This document shows, one piece after another, positions 1-7,809 of a stretch of DNA of 64,000 nt. The stretch comes from Pseudomonas sp. UBA4194 (GTDB lineage: Bacteria > Pseudomonadota > Gammaproteobacteria > Pseudomonadales > Pseudomonadaceae): the NCBI RefSeq assembly GCF_002379585.1, contig NZ_DFUE01000015.1, forward strand, positions 34,583-98,582. The letters run 5' to 3'. The first letter of the stretch is position 1. Every line of letters starts with the position of its first letter. A model generated the notes under the pieces. That model saw only the letters and a list, made by a program, of their open reading frames with translations, had not been told where the DNA came from and made no database searches. A program made the position numbers and the translations under genes.

Positions 1-731
1 CCGATCTGCCCACCGGCCAGCGCCGCCGTCAGTGCGGGTTGATCGACCACGGCACCGCGCGACACGTTGATCAGGCAAGCGCCCGCAGGCAGTCTGGCCA
101 GGCGTTCGGCATTGAGCAGGCCGTGCGTCTGCGGGGTCAGGGGCAACATCACCACCAGAATCTCGCTGTCGGCGAGAAACGCGTCGAGGTTGTCCATTCC
201 GTTGATACAACGGACCCCGTCCAGCTGTTTTTCGGTACGCGACCAACCCCTGACATCGAAGCCCTGGCGCGCCAGTTCCAGCGCTGCATACGCCCCAAGC
301 TCGCCCAGCCCCAGCACGCCAACGCGGATACTGGCCGGCAGGCGCGGATGCAGGTAATGCCAGCGGCGCTCGCGCTGGGCACGTTCGAACGCCGGAATGT
401 CGCGGGCATAACGCAGCACTGCGAACAGCACGTAGCTGGCCATCATGCGGCCCATGTCCGGGTCGGACACCCGGGTGATGGGCACGGCGGGCAAGTCATC
501 GCGACCGACCAGGGCATCCACCCCGGCGCCCAGATTCACCAGCAGTCGCAGATTGCGGAAGCGCGCGAAGAAATCCTGCGGCGGTTTCCACGCCAGCACA
601 TAGTGCACGCTGTCCGGGTCGGCGACGTCCTCGTCCTGACAGATGTGCACGCCGGGCAGCAGCGGCGCGAGCAAGCCCTGCCATTCTTCGAAGCTGTCGA
701 ATTGGCTGTGGAACACCAGGGTCGAAGTCAT
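1..731 (-). CDS. GhrA-like 2-hydroxyacid dehydrogenase (partial, runs off the left edge)
   Basis: Translating the minus strand from the ATG at 731 gives an open frame to the window edge beginning MTSTLVFHSQFDSFEEW. It resembles glyoxylate/hydroxypyruvate reductase A, a cytosolic NAD(P)H-dependent D-2-hydroxyacid dehydrogenase. The Rossmann motif GVLGLGELG lies near residue 140, and the conserved LINVSRGAVVDQ segment follows near residue 225. The C-terminus, with the catalytic His, is outside the window. The ATG overlaps the dehydroquinase stop codon by 4 bp (ATGA), so the two genes are probably translationally coupled. GhrA rather than another D-2-hydroxyacid dehydrogenase is an inference from the N-terminal domain. 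Confidence 0.85.
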   Translation of the reverse strand, partial: MTSTLVFHSQFDSFEEWQGLLAPLLPGVHICQDEDVADPDSVHYVLAWKPPQDFFARFRNLRLLVNLGAGVDALVGRDDLPAVPITRVSDPDMGRMMASYVLFAVLRYARDIPAFERAQRERRWHYLHPRLPASIRVGVLGLGELGAYAALELARQGFDVRGWSRTEKQLDGVRCINGMDNLDAFLADSEILVVMLPLTPQTHGLLNAERLARLPAGACLINVSRGAVVDQPALTAALAGGQI

Positions 732-1189
732 GGCTTGGTCTCCTGTTGGGCCGCCTGCAACAGCTCGGCGACAGCCTCAAGTGCCAGTCGATATCCCAGC
801 GCGCCGAGGCCGGCGATGACACCTGTGGCAGCCTTGGACACATAGGAATGATGACGGAAGCGCTCCCGCTTCCAGATGTTGCTCATGTGCGCTTCGATGA
901 TCGGGCCGTCGAAGGCCAGTAGCGCATCGAGGATCGGCACCGAGGTGTAGGTCAGGCCGGCGGCGTTGATGATCACCGCGTCAGCGCTCAGTCGCGCCTC
1001 CTGGATCCAGTCCACCAGCACGCCTTCGTGGTTGCTCTGGCGAAACTCCAGTTGCAGTCCCAGCTCGGCGGCGTGGGCCTCGCAGCGCGCCTGGATACTG
1101 GCGAAGCTTTCGCTGCCATAGGTACCGCTTTTATCCAGGCCATAAAGGTTGGCGTTGGGGCCGTTGAGGAAGAACACGGTGCGGGGCAT
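728..1189 (-). CDS. aroQ: Type II 3-dehydroquinate dehydratase paralogue (AroQ family)
   Basis: This 153-residue protein has the usual length of type II dehydroquinases, which dehydrate 3-dehydroquinate in the shikimate or quinate pathways. Visible motifs are FLNGPNAN at 7-14, a tyrosine at 24 matching the catalytic Tyr, FRQSNHEG, and EAHMSNIWKRE followed by FRHHSY, which carries the catalytic His. The flexible loop is unusual: GLDKSGTYG stands where most family members have a GxREPxxYG-like sequence, so the conserved loop Arg appears to be missing. The chosen ATG at 1189 has an AGGAG ribosome site; longer upstream frames lack one. It overlaps the GhrA-like gene, so a catabolic or altered-substrate role is as likely as shikimate synthesis. 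Confidence 0.85.
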   Translation of the reverse strand: MPRTVFFLNGPNANLYGLDKSGTYGSESFASIQARCEAHAAELGLQLEFRQSNHEGVLVDWIQEARLSADAVIINAAGLTYTSVPILDALLAFDGPIIEAHMSNIWKRERFRHHSYVSKAATGVIAGLGALGYRLALEAVAELLQAAQQETKP

Positions 1190-1205
1190 ACCTGACTCCT
1201 GAGCG

Positions 1206-1820
1206 TTATTCAAAAGGGCGTGTGGTCGCCATGGCCGGGTGCTGGTCGAACTCGGCGAACCAGGCGGCAGTGGCAGGGTGGTGGGCGCGCCAGTCGAGGG
1301 CGGCAAAGCGAAAATCCAGGTAGCCCAGCGCGCACCCCAGGGTGATCAGGCCGATGTCGTCAGGGCGGGTGCTGCAGTGAGGTGCCTGGGTTTCGATCTC
1401 GCTCAGGGCGGCCTGGATTTTGCTCAGTTGGCCGGCAGTCCAGGCGTCCCACTGCTTGTCGGCAGGGCGCGCCACGGCCTCGTAGCGGGCGAGCAAGGCG
1501 GCATCCAGCAGGCCATCGCCGAGGGCCTGACGAGTCAGGCTGCGCCAGCGTTGTTCCCCCGCCACCGGGAAGAGCGCCCCGCCGGCGTGGTGGTTCAGGT
1601 ATTCGCAGATGACGCGGCTGTCGTAGAGGGTCAGGCCCTCGGCGGTTTGCAGCGCTGGGACTTTGGCCAAGGGGTTGAAGGCGGCAATGCGCTGATCACG
1701 GACGATAGGGTGCGCGGCGGATTCGAGTTTCTCGATCTGGGCCGTGAGGTTGAGGACGTGGGCTACGGCCATGACCTTGCGTACGTAGGGGGAGGTGGGG
1801 GCGTAGTAGAGTTTGAACAT
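1206..1820 (-). CDS. Glutathione S-transferase family protein
   Basis: The 204-residue product has the standard soluble GST layout: an N-terminal thioredoxin-like domain beginning MFKLYYAPTSPYVRKV (about 1-78) and an all-helical C-terminal domain. The serine in TSPYVRK sits where the catalytic Ser or Tyr of bacterial GSTs is found, and the cis-proline region KVPALQ plus DSRVICEYL correspond to the glutathione-binding site. Such proteins conjugate or reduce electrophiles in the cytoplasm. An AGGA ribosome site precedes the ATG. Only 16 bp separate it from the dehydroquinase gene downstream, so they are probably cotranscribed. The substrate cannot be read from the sequence. Confidence 0.9.
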   Translation of the reverse strand: MFKLYYAPTSPYVRKVMAVAHVLNLTAQIEKLESAAHPIVRDQRIAAFNPLAKVPALQTAEGLTLYDSRVICEYLNHHAGGALFPVAGEQRWRSLTRQALGDGLLDAALLARYEAVARPADKQWDAWTAGQLSKIQAALSEIETQAPHCSTRPDDIGLITLGCALGYLDFRFAALDWRAHHPATAAWFAEFDQHPAMATTRPFE

Positions 1821-1874
1821 GGGTGGGTCCTGGGTTTGGGGTGGGCGTGGATTGGGTTGGGATTTGTGGTGGAT

Positions 1875-2055
1875 GGTCCCCTCACCCCAGCCCTCTCCCT
1901 GAGGGAGAGGGGGCTAAAAGCAGACCGCGTTGGCCGCAACTCCATCGTACGGCTCTCTCTTTCTGGGGGAGAGGGGGCTAAAAGCGGATCGCGTTGGCCG
2001 CAACTCCATCGTACGGCTCCCTCTCCCTCAGGGAGAGGGCTGGGGTGAGGGGACC
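1875..2055. repeat. Composite palindromic element: inverted 37-bp arms around a 64-bp tandem repeat
   Basis: The left arm (1875-1911) starts GGTCCCCTCACCCCAGCCC and is itself palindromic around CTCCCTGAGGGAG. The right arm (2019-2055) is its exact reverse complement over 37 bp. Between them a unit starting GGGCTAAAAGC repeats with a 64-bp period (1911-1974 and 1975 onward, the second copy truncated by the right arm). The same arm recurs at four other intergenic sites in this window. It lies between the quinone oxidoreductase stop and the GST start, both on the minus strand. Confidence 0.9.
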
Positions 2056-2072
2056 ATTCACCGCACATCCCA

Positions 2073-3068
2073 CTACCACTCCCCAACCACCAGCAACACC
2101 TTGCCCACATTCGCATTGCTCTCCAGCATCCGATGCGCCTCCCCAGCCCGCGCCAGATCCAGCCGCGCATGGATCAGCGGCTTCACCTCACCCGACGCCA
2201 ACCAAGGCAACAGCACCTCGCGAATGCACACGGCCAAACGTGCTTTTTCCTCGACGCTTTTAGGCCGCAGTGTCGAGGACGTCAAACTCAGGCCCTTGCG
2301 CATCAGCGTCTGTAGATCCAGCTCGATCTTCGCCCCTTGCAGGAACGACAAGCTCACATGACGCCCACCGGCCGCCATGGCCTCAAGATTGCGTGCCACG
2401 TAGGGGCCGCCGACGTTATCCAGCACCACATCGACGCCACGCCCTTCGGTGCACTCGGCCACCACCTCGACGAAGTCCTGACGATGGCGGTCCACCGCCC
2501 GCCAGACGCCCAGCGCCTCAAGCATGGCAACCTTCTGGGCGCCCCCGGCTGTGGCAATTACCCGGGCTCCAGCGGCATGGGCGCACTGCACGGCGAAGCT
2601 GCCGACGCCGCTGGCCGCGCCGTGAATCAGTACGGTGTCGCCAGACCGCAGGCGACCCAGCTCGAACAGGTTATGCCATACCGTGAACGCCGCTTCCGGC
2701 ACGCCGGCGGCATCCTCCAGTGGCAATGCCGCAGGCACCGGCAGGCAGTGTGACGCCAGGGCCACGCAGTACTGGGCATAGCCGCCGCCGTTGAGCAGCG
2801 CCATTACCCGGTCGCCAGGCGCGAAATCGGTGACCCCGCTGCCCACTGCAACCACCGTGCCCGAGGCCTCCAGGCCGAGTACGTCGGTCACCCCGGGTGG
2901 GGTCGGCATGCCGGTGCGCTGCATCAGATCAGGGCGGTTGACCCCTGCAGCTGCCACGCGAATCAGCACTTCGCCGGCCTGCGGGCGCGGCAGGGGCCGC
3001 TCGACGCTCTGCAGCACCTCGGGTCCACCAGGCTCACGGGCGATAACGACTTGAATGGTTTCGGTCAT
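2073..3068 (-). CDS. NAD(P)H:quinone oxidoreductase, zinc-independent MDR family
   Basis: The 331-residue protein belongs to the medium-chain dehydrogenase/reductase family, quinone oxidoreductase/PIG3 type. The N-terminal GroES-like domain contains AAGVNRPDLMQRTG, the family signature that lacks zinc ligands. The Rossmann part has IHGAASGVGSFAVQ near residue 145, which binds NADPH. These cytosolic enzymes reduce quinones or enones. The start MTETIQVV at 3068 was chosen because it matches the family N-terminus. It lies 13 bp downstream of the PotA-like ATPase gene and is probably the last gene of the monooxygenase-RidA-ATPase set. Confidence 0.9.
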   Translation of the reverse strand: MTETIQVVIAREPGGPEVLQSVERPLPRPQAGEVLIRVAAAGVNRPDLMQRTGMPTPPGVTDVLGLEASGTVVAVGSGVTDFAPGDRVMALLNGGGYAQYCVALASHCLPVPAALPLEDAAGVPEAAFTVWHNLFELGRLRSGDTVLIHGAASGVGSFAVQCAHAAGARVIATAGGAQKVAMLEALGVWRAVDRHRQDFVEVVAECTEGRGVDVVLDNVGGPYVARNLEAMAAGGRHVSLSFLQGAKIELDLQTLMRKGLSLTSSTLRPKSVEEKARLAVCIREVLLPWLASGEVKPLIHARLDLARAGEAHRMLESNANVGKVLLVVGEW

Positions 3069-3081
3069 GGAAGGCTCGGGT

Positions 3082-4242
3082 TCAAGGGGTAGAAGGGGCC
3101 TGGGCGGCAAAGGCGCACACGCCCTCGGCGTCGAAGCTCAGACCGGCGACGGCGCCGACTGGCCAGCGGCTCAGGGCCTGCAGGCCGGATTGGCGCACGA
3201 ACAGCCGCGTCTGACCCAGGGCCGGGACGTCCAGATGAATGTCCACATGGTCGCCTTGAAATACATGGGTCACAACGGTCGCGCTGAGCAGGGTGTCCGG
3301 CCCCAGTGCCCCCATGCGGATGTTCTCCGGCCGCACGTAAAGGTCCACGCGAGCGCCGACATCGGCCTGCACGCGCTCGGCAGGCAGACGCAGGATGCTG
3401 TCTCCCAGGGCCAGGCACGCCGATTCGTCGCGGCTCACGTAACGCCCGGGGAGGATATTGACGTCACCGACGAAACCGGCCACGAAAGGGTCTTGCGGAC
3501 GGCGGTAAATGGCATCCGGGGTGCCGATCTGACGCACGTGGCCGGCGGACATCACCACCACCCGGTCGCTCATGCTCAAGGCTTCGCTTTGGTCGTGGGT
3601 GACGAACACGGTGGTCACGCCCAGCTTGCGCTGGATATCCTTGAGCTCGATCTGCATGGACAGGCGCAAGTTCTTGTCCAGTGCCGAGAACGGCTCATCG
3701 AGCAGCAATACTTTCGGACGGATCACCAGCGCCCGAGCCAGTGCCACACGCTGTTGCTGCCCACCGGACAGCTCGCGCGGCTTGCGTTCGCCATAACCCT
3801 GCAGCTTGACCAGCGCCAGCGCCTGTTCCACTCGCTGGGTGATCTCGGCCTTGGGCACACCGCGCATGCGCAAGCCGTAGCCGACGTTCTTCGCCACGCT
3901 CATGTGCGGAAACAGGGCATAGTTCTGAAACACGATGCCGATTTCGCGCTGGTAAGGCGGTGTCGCGGTGACCAGCTCGCCACCGATGAAGATCTCGCCG
4001 TTGTCAGCTTCGGCAAAACCGGCCATCAGGTTGAGCAGGGTAGTCTTGCCGCAACCGGAAGGGCCCAGCAGCGTGACGAACTCGCCTTCCTGGATTTTCA
4101 GCGACACTTCGTGCAACGCGATCGCGTCACCAAAGCGCTTGAGCACCTTGTCCAGTTGCACCGCGACATTGCCGCGCGAGGCCGATACAGGGCTGGGTGC
4201 AGTGATTGGCGGTTCAGGCAGTTGGGTCTGTGCGGTGGCCAT
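3082..4242 (-). CDS. PotA-like ABC transporter ATP-binding protein
   Basis: The 386-residue protein has a full ABC ATPase domain: Walker A GPSGCGKTT, Q-loop VFQNYALFPHM, signature LSGGQQQRVALARAL, Walker B VLLLDEPFSALD and H-loop VFVTHDQ. A C-terminal TOBE-like region of about 100 residues follows. This layout is typical of spermidine/putrescine, iron(III) and 2-aminoethylphosphonate importers (CUT1/PotA class). ATG 4242 is preceded by GGAGA; a TTG 45 bp upstream is in frame but has no ribosome site. No cognate permease or binding protein is nearby, so it must serve a transporter encoded elsewhere. It sits directly after the RidA-like gene. Confidence 0.9.
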   Translation of the reverse strand: MATAQTQLPEPPITAPSPVSASRGNVAVQLDKVLKRFGDAIALHEVSLKIQEGEFVTLLGPSGCGKTTLLNLMAGFAEADNGEIFIGGELVTATPPYQREIGIVFQNYALFPHMSVAKNVGYGLRMRGVPKAEITQRVEQALALVKLQGYGERKPRELSGGQQQRVALARALVIRPKVLLLDEPFSALDKNLRLSMQIELKDIQRKLGVTTVFVTHDQSEALSMSDRVVVMSAGHVRQIGTPDAIYRRPQDPFVAGFVGDVNILPGRYVSRDESACLALGDSILRLPAERVQADVGARVDLYVRPENIRMGALGPDTLLSATVVTHVFQGDHVDIHLDVPALGQTRLFVRQSGLQALSRWPVGAVAGLSFDAEGVCAFAAQAPSTP

Positions 4243-4287
4243 GGGGTCTCCATTGGCAATGGGCGGGCAGGGCTGAGGTGCAGACAA

Positions 4288-4713
4288 TCAGGCGCCGGTC
4301 CAGTCGTCCGGAATCACCGCGATCACATCGATTTCCATCAGCCATTCAGGCTGGCCCAGGCCAGAGATGACCAGGCCGGTGGAAATCGGGAACACCCCCT
4401 TGAGCCATTTGCCAACCACCTGGTACACCGGTTCGCGGTACCGCGGATCGATGATGTAGGTGGTGGTCTTGACGATGTGGGAGAGGTCGGAACCCGCTTC
4501 TTCCAGCAATTGCTTGACGTTCTTCATGGCCTGCTCGGCCTGGGCGCGAGGGTCGCCGAGACCCACCAGGTTGCCGTCGAAATCCGTGCCGATCTGGCCG
4601 CGGACATACACCGTGTTGCCGGCTCGCACGGCTTGACACAGGTCGTTGTCCAACGTCTGGTTGGGGTAGGTCTGCTTGGTGTTGAACATGCGAATACGCG
4701 TATGGGTAGGCAT
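4288..4713 (-). CDS. RidA/YjgF/YER057c family protein
   Basis: This 141-residue protein belongs to the RidA (Rid) superfamily of small trimeric enzymes that hydrolyse reactive enamines/imines or act on related catabolic intermediates. It shows the family order: a hydrophobic strand VYVRGQIGTD, the helix AEQAMKNVKQLLEEAG and KTTTYIIDPRYR. The conserved Arg of archetypal RidA (near the C-terminus, in a CxxR.EI-type context) is not obvious, since the corresponding stretch reads EWLMEIDVIAV, so it may belong to a Rid subfamily other than RidA itself. An AGGAG ribosome site lies 7 nt upstream. Its neighbours suggest a role in amine catabolism. Confidence 0.88.
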   Translation of the reverse strand: MPTHTRIRMFNTKQTYPNQTLDNDLCQAVRAGNTVYVRGQIGTDFDGNLVGLGDPRAQAEQAMKNVKQLLEEAGSDLSHIVKTTTYIIDPRYREPVYQVVGKWLKGVFPISTGLVISGLGQPEWLMEIDVIAVIPDDWTGA

Positions 4714-4758
4714 GTCGAAGCTCCTGAAATAGTGTCTGGAACAAGCTTCACACTCACC

Positions 4759-4790
4759 CCCCGTGCGGCGAAACCAGCATTTGCACGGGG
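4759..4790. other. Inverted repeat between the monooxygenase and RidA-like genes
   Basis: CCCCGTGC and GCACGGGG form a perfect 8-bp stem with a 16-nt loop in the 134-bp gap. There is no U-tract on either strand, so it is more likely an RNA-processing or attenuation hairpin than a classical terminator. Confidence 0.5.
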
Positions 4791-4847
4791 TAGTGCTTAG
4801 GCAAAAGCGAAGCCAGCGCTGTGCCGCTTCGGTCAGTCGGCAACGGC

Positions 4848-6098
4848 TCAGGGTTTCTCGTAAGCCTTGTATTCGTTCTGCAGCGCGATGTGGTCGGCGA
4901 TGTACTTGGCGTCATGCCACACGCCGTAGATGAATGACGAGGCACGGTTGACCAGGTTGGGCAGGCCGAGGAAATAGATCCCGCTTTCGGCACAGATGCC
5001 GCGCTTGTGGAAAGGCTCGCCGTTGTCGTCGAAAGCATTGACCTGCAGCCAGCTGAAATCGAACTTGAAACCGGTCGCCCAGAGGATGGTGGTGATGCCG
5101 GCTTGCTCCAGGTCCAGGCTCAGCAGGGGCTGGGACAGGCACTCCGGGTCGGGTAGCAGTTCCCAGGCCGCAGGTTCCAGGGGAAATGGCAAACCGTTCT
5201 GTTCGATGTACGCATCGGCGTCGCGCAGCACGTCGAAATAGGCACGGTCACCTTCGGCAATGTTGGCAGCCAGACCCGGCTCGAACGCCATCACGCCGTT
5301 GTTGCAGGACTGGGTCAGGCCGACCAGGGTGATGCCCTGGTGCGCCAGGCGGCGGAAGTCGACGGTCTTGCCGCCCTCGTAGCCACTGACCGCGAAGGCC
5401 ACGTGCTTTTTCTTCGGCGTGATGCGCACCTCGTCCCACAGGCCCAGGGCACCCAACCACCAGCAGTAGTCACGGCCACGGTACGAGCGAGGCGGGCGGT
5501 AGTGTTCGCCCACCGACAGATAGACTTTCCTGCCGGCCTTCTGCAGTTCTTCTGCGATCTGCGAGCCCGAAGCGCCGGCGCCCACCACCAGCACGGCGCC
5601 GTCGGCCAATTGGCCGGGGTTCTTGTAGGCCGAAGAGTGTAGCTGCTGCACCTTGACGTCTTGAGCAACGATATTGGGCACCGCCGGGCGCTGGAAGGGG
5701 CCGGTGGCCGCGACCACATTGGAGGCTTCGATGATGCCGTCGGAAGTGGTGACCTTGAAGCCTGGCCGGCCAACGTGGCGTTCTACCCGAAGGACCTCGA
5801 CACCCGTACGCACCGGTGCTTCGAGCATGGCCACGTAATCTTCGAAGTAGTCGGCCATGCGCTCTTTGGGCGGGAACGCTTCAGGGGAAATATCGGTGAA
5901 TTTCATGCTGGGGAAGCGATCGTGCCAGGCCGGCCCATTGGCCACCAGCGAGTCCCAGCGCTCCGAACGCCAGCGCTCGGCGATGCGATTACGCTCCAGC
6001 ACGAGGTGCGACACACCCATGAGCGAAAGGTGTTCACTCATCGCGACGCCCGCCTGACCGGCGCCGACCACCAAGGTATTGATTTTTTCCACTGCCAT
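4848..6098 (-). CDS. Flavin-containing monooxygenase-like NAD(P)/FAD oxidoreductase
   Basis: The 416-residue protein carries an N-terminal FAD-binding GAGQAG motif (residues 12-17) and a second dinucleotide motif GAGASGSQIAEEL near residue 175 for NADPH. This is the two-Rossmann layout of FMO/YUC-like and putative flavoprotein monooxygenases. ATGPF and a late ILWATGFK segment are the characteristic ATG-type motifs of this group. It is probably cytosolic and oxygenates a small amine or lipophilic substrate, but the substrate is unknown. AGGGAA lies 7 nt before the ATG. It is first in a minus-strand run with the RidA-like, PotA-like and quinone oxidoreductase genes, and is divergent from a LysR gene that may control it. 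Confidence 0.85.
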   Translation of the reverse strand: MAVEKINTLVVGAGQAGVAMSEHLSLMGVSHLVLERNRIAERWRSERWDSLVANGPAWHDRFPSMKFTDISPEAFPPKERMADYFEDYVAMLEAPVRTGVEVLRVERHVGRPGFKVTTSDGIIEASNVVAATGPFQRPAVPNIVAQDVKVQQLHSSAYKNPGQLADGAVLVVGAGASGSQIAEELQKAGRKVYLSVGEHYRPPRSYRGRDYCWWLGALGLWDEVRITPKKKHVAFAVSGYEGGKTVDFRRLAHQGITLVGLTQSCNNGVMAFEPGLAANIAEGDRAYFDVLRDADAYIEQNGLPFPLEPAAWELLPDPECLSQPLLSLDLEQAGITTILWATGFKFDFSWLQVNAFDDNGEPFHKRGICAESGIYFLGLPNLVNRASSFIYGVWHDAKYIADHIALQNEYKAYEKP

Positions 6099-6418
6099 TT
6101 GAGTTCCCTAGAAAGCATCGACCTTGATCGGTTTCGCCGGCACTCGGTCGCCGGCAGCACGTCGTGAAGGCACTGCCGCCTTCAGGACTTCATTTATTCA
6201 CCGCTTCAGTGTGATCAAGGCACGGGCTGATAGAAATTCTGCTTTATGAACGTAGAGCTTAGGAAAAACCGAACCCCCTCGCCGTCGGCGCAAACGCAGT
6301 GTCACCTTGTCGCATCCGGACATGCCCGCCGCTTCCCGGCATGAACCGTGCAAAGTCATCCGGCACAAGTCGGCGCTGTGGTTCGCCGTTGTAGTTCGCA
6401 GCAAGGTGGGAGGGCGTG
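6099..6418. promoter_or_regulatory. Divergent intergenic region, monooxygenase / LysR
   Basis: This 320-bp region separates two divergent genes and should hold both promoters. The most AT-rich part is 6200-6270 and includes ATAGAAATTCTGCTTTAT (6230-6247), whose outer ATA...TAT is compatible with a LysR-type site but is only weakly symmetrical. A GGGAGG ribosome site for the LysR gene is at 6408-6413. I see no gene here. Confidence 0.4.
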
Positions 6419-7393
6419 ATGCTCAGTCGTATTACTCAACGCCAGTTGGAATATTTCGTTGCCTCTGGGGAGGCGGGCAGTATCAGCGCCGCCTCGGAGC
6501 GCATTCATGTGTCGTCGCCGTCGATTTCGGCCGCGATTACCCATATGGAAGCCGAGCTCGGCATTCAGCTGTTCATTCGCCATCACGCCCAGGGCATATC
6601 GCTCACCGCTGTGGGCCGGCAGGTGTTGCAGGAGGCCAAGCTGATCCTGGAGCAGATGAGCAACCTTTATACGATCGCCGCCGAATCCCTCAACACCGTA
6701 CGGGGGCCGCTGCGCGTGGGCTGCCTGCACTCGCTGGCGCCGATGATCACCCCCGAGCTGGTGTTCGGTTTCGGTCGTGCTTTTCCAGGCGTGCGCATCA
6801 CCCAGGTCGAAGGCGATCACGAGCAATTGCTGGAGAAACTGCGCAGCGCCGAAATCGACATCGCCCTGACCTACGACCTGGCCAGCAGTGAAGACATCGA
6901 CTTTCAACCTCTGGCCAAACTGCCGCCCTACGTGATGGTCGGTGAGTACCACCCCTTGGCCAGTCTGCCCGCGGTGGGGGTACAGGACCTGGAAGCCTAT
7001 CCCATGGTGTTGCTGGATATTCCCTGGAGCCGGGAATACTTTCTCAGTCTGTTCATCCAGGCGGGTGTGACGCCCAATATCGTGATGCGCTCCAGCAATC
7101 TGGAAACGGTGCGGGCGATGGTCGGTAACGGCATCGGTTACACCATCGCCAACGCCCGGCCCAAGGCCAATCTTTCCCAGGACGGCAAGCGGCTGATCCG
7201 CATCCGGCTGGCGGGTGGGCTGCACCCCTTGCAACTGGGCTATGCCACGGCCAACAACGCGCAGCTGTCACGAGTGGTCTCGGCGTTTACCGAACGCTGC
7301 CGGATGTTCGTCTCCGATCAGTACATCCCCGGCATGGCGGCGCCCAGCTTTTTCGACCCTCACACCGTACGTGTGGCTCAGGGTATCGAGTGA
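6419..7393 (+). CDS. LysR-type transcriptional regulator
   Basis: The 324-residue protein has an N-terminal winged helix-turn-helix (QRQLEYFVASGEAGSISAAS, residues about 7-65) and a C-terminal periplasmic-binding-like effector domain. ATG 6419 is preferred over the GTG 3 bp upstream because it leaves a good spacing from GGGAGG. It is divergent from the monooxygenase gene and upstream of the fused ABC transporter module on the same strand, so either or both may be its targets. Sequence order resembles the CbbR/CysB-like broad LysR family without further assignment. Confidence 0.92.
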   Translation: MLSRITQRQLEYFVASGEAGSISAASERIHVSSPSISAAITHMEAELGIQLFIRHHAQGISLTAVGRQVLQEAKLILEQMSNLYTIAAESLNTVRGPLRVGCLHSLAPMITPELVFGFGRAFPGVRITQVEGDHEQLLEKLRSAEIDIALTYDLASSEDIDFQPLAKLPPYVMVGEYHPLASLPAVGVQDLEAYPMVLLDIPWSREYFLSLFIQAGVTPNIVMRSSNLETVRAMVGNGIGYTIANARPKANLSQDGKRLIRIRLAGGLHPLQLGYATANNAQLSRVVSAFTERCRMFVSDQYIPGMAAPSFFDPHTVRVAQGIE

Positions 7394-7809
7394 GTCGGCT
7401 GCACCACGCTCGATCATTGCCGCTGGCGGCAGTCCCGTGAGATGCGCCTGCTGGAGAAGCACATCAGCAACCCGTTCCAGTGCCCCTGCAGGGCGCTGCA
7501 GGCCTGAGCCCGCCCATTGCTCTGAGCAAGCGAGCCAAGCCGTGCACCGATATGCGGCACCCGTGGTGACATCGATCACGCTGCGCGCTGGATTGGTGCG
7601 CTGTGTCGCTCGAGGCCTGGCTTGGCCGTGGGCAGCCGCAAGGCGACGGGCACCTTGCATCGGTTCTGCCTATGCACTGGTCCGGTTAATCCTAATTGAC
7701 CGTGAGCGCCTCTCTCCACGACTCTCGTTGCAACGGTGTAGACCGTGATACGCGTTCAAGTGGGGCGCCCGGTTGCATATTTCCGATTTATTTGTTGAGC
7801 GCGGCGACG
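7394..7809. other. 416-bp non-coding stretch before the fused ABC gene
   Basis: No convincing coding frame or named element is visible. A 38-codon in-frame extension upstream of 7810 exists but lacks an ABC-like N-terminus. The AT-richer part around 7770-7800 probably holds the promoter and leader of the downstream module. Confidence 0.5.

Noticed and set aside
3055..4800. Long open frame on the plus strand opposite the PotA-like and RidA genes
   Set aside because: It is antisense to well-supported genes with clear motifs, has no homology-like motifs and no ribosome site.
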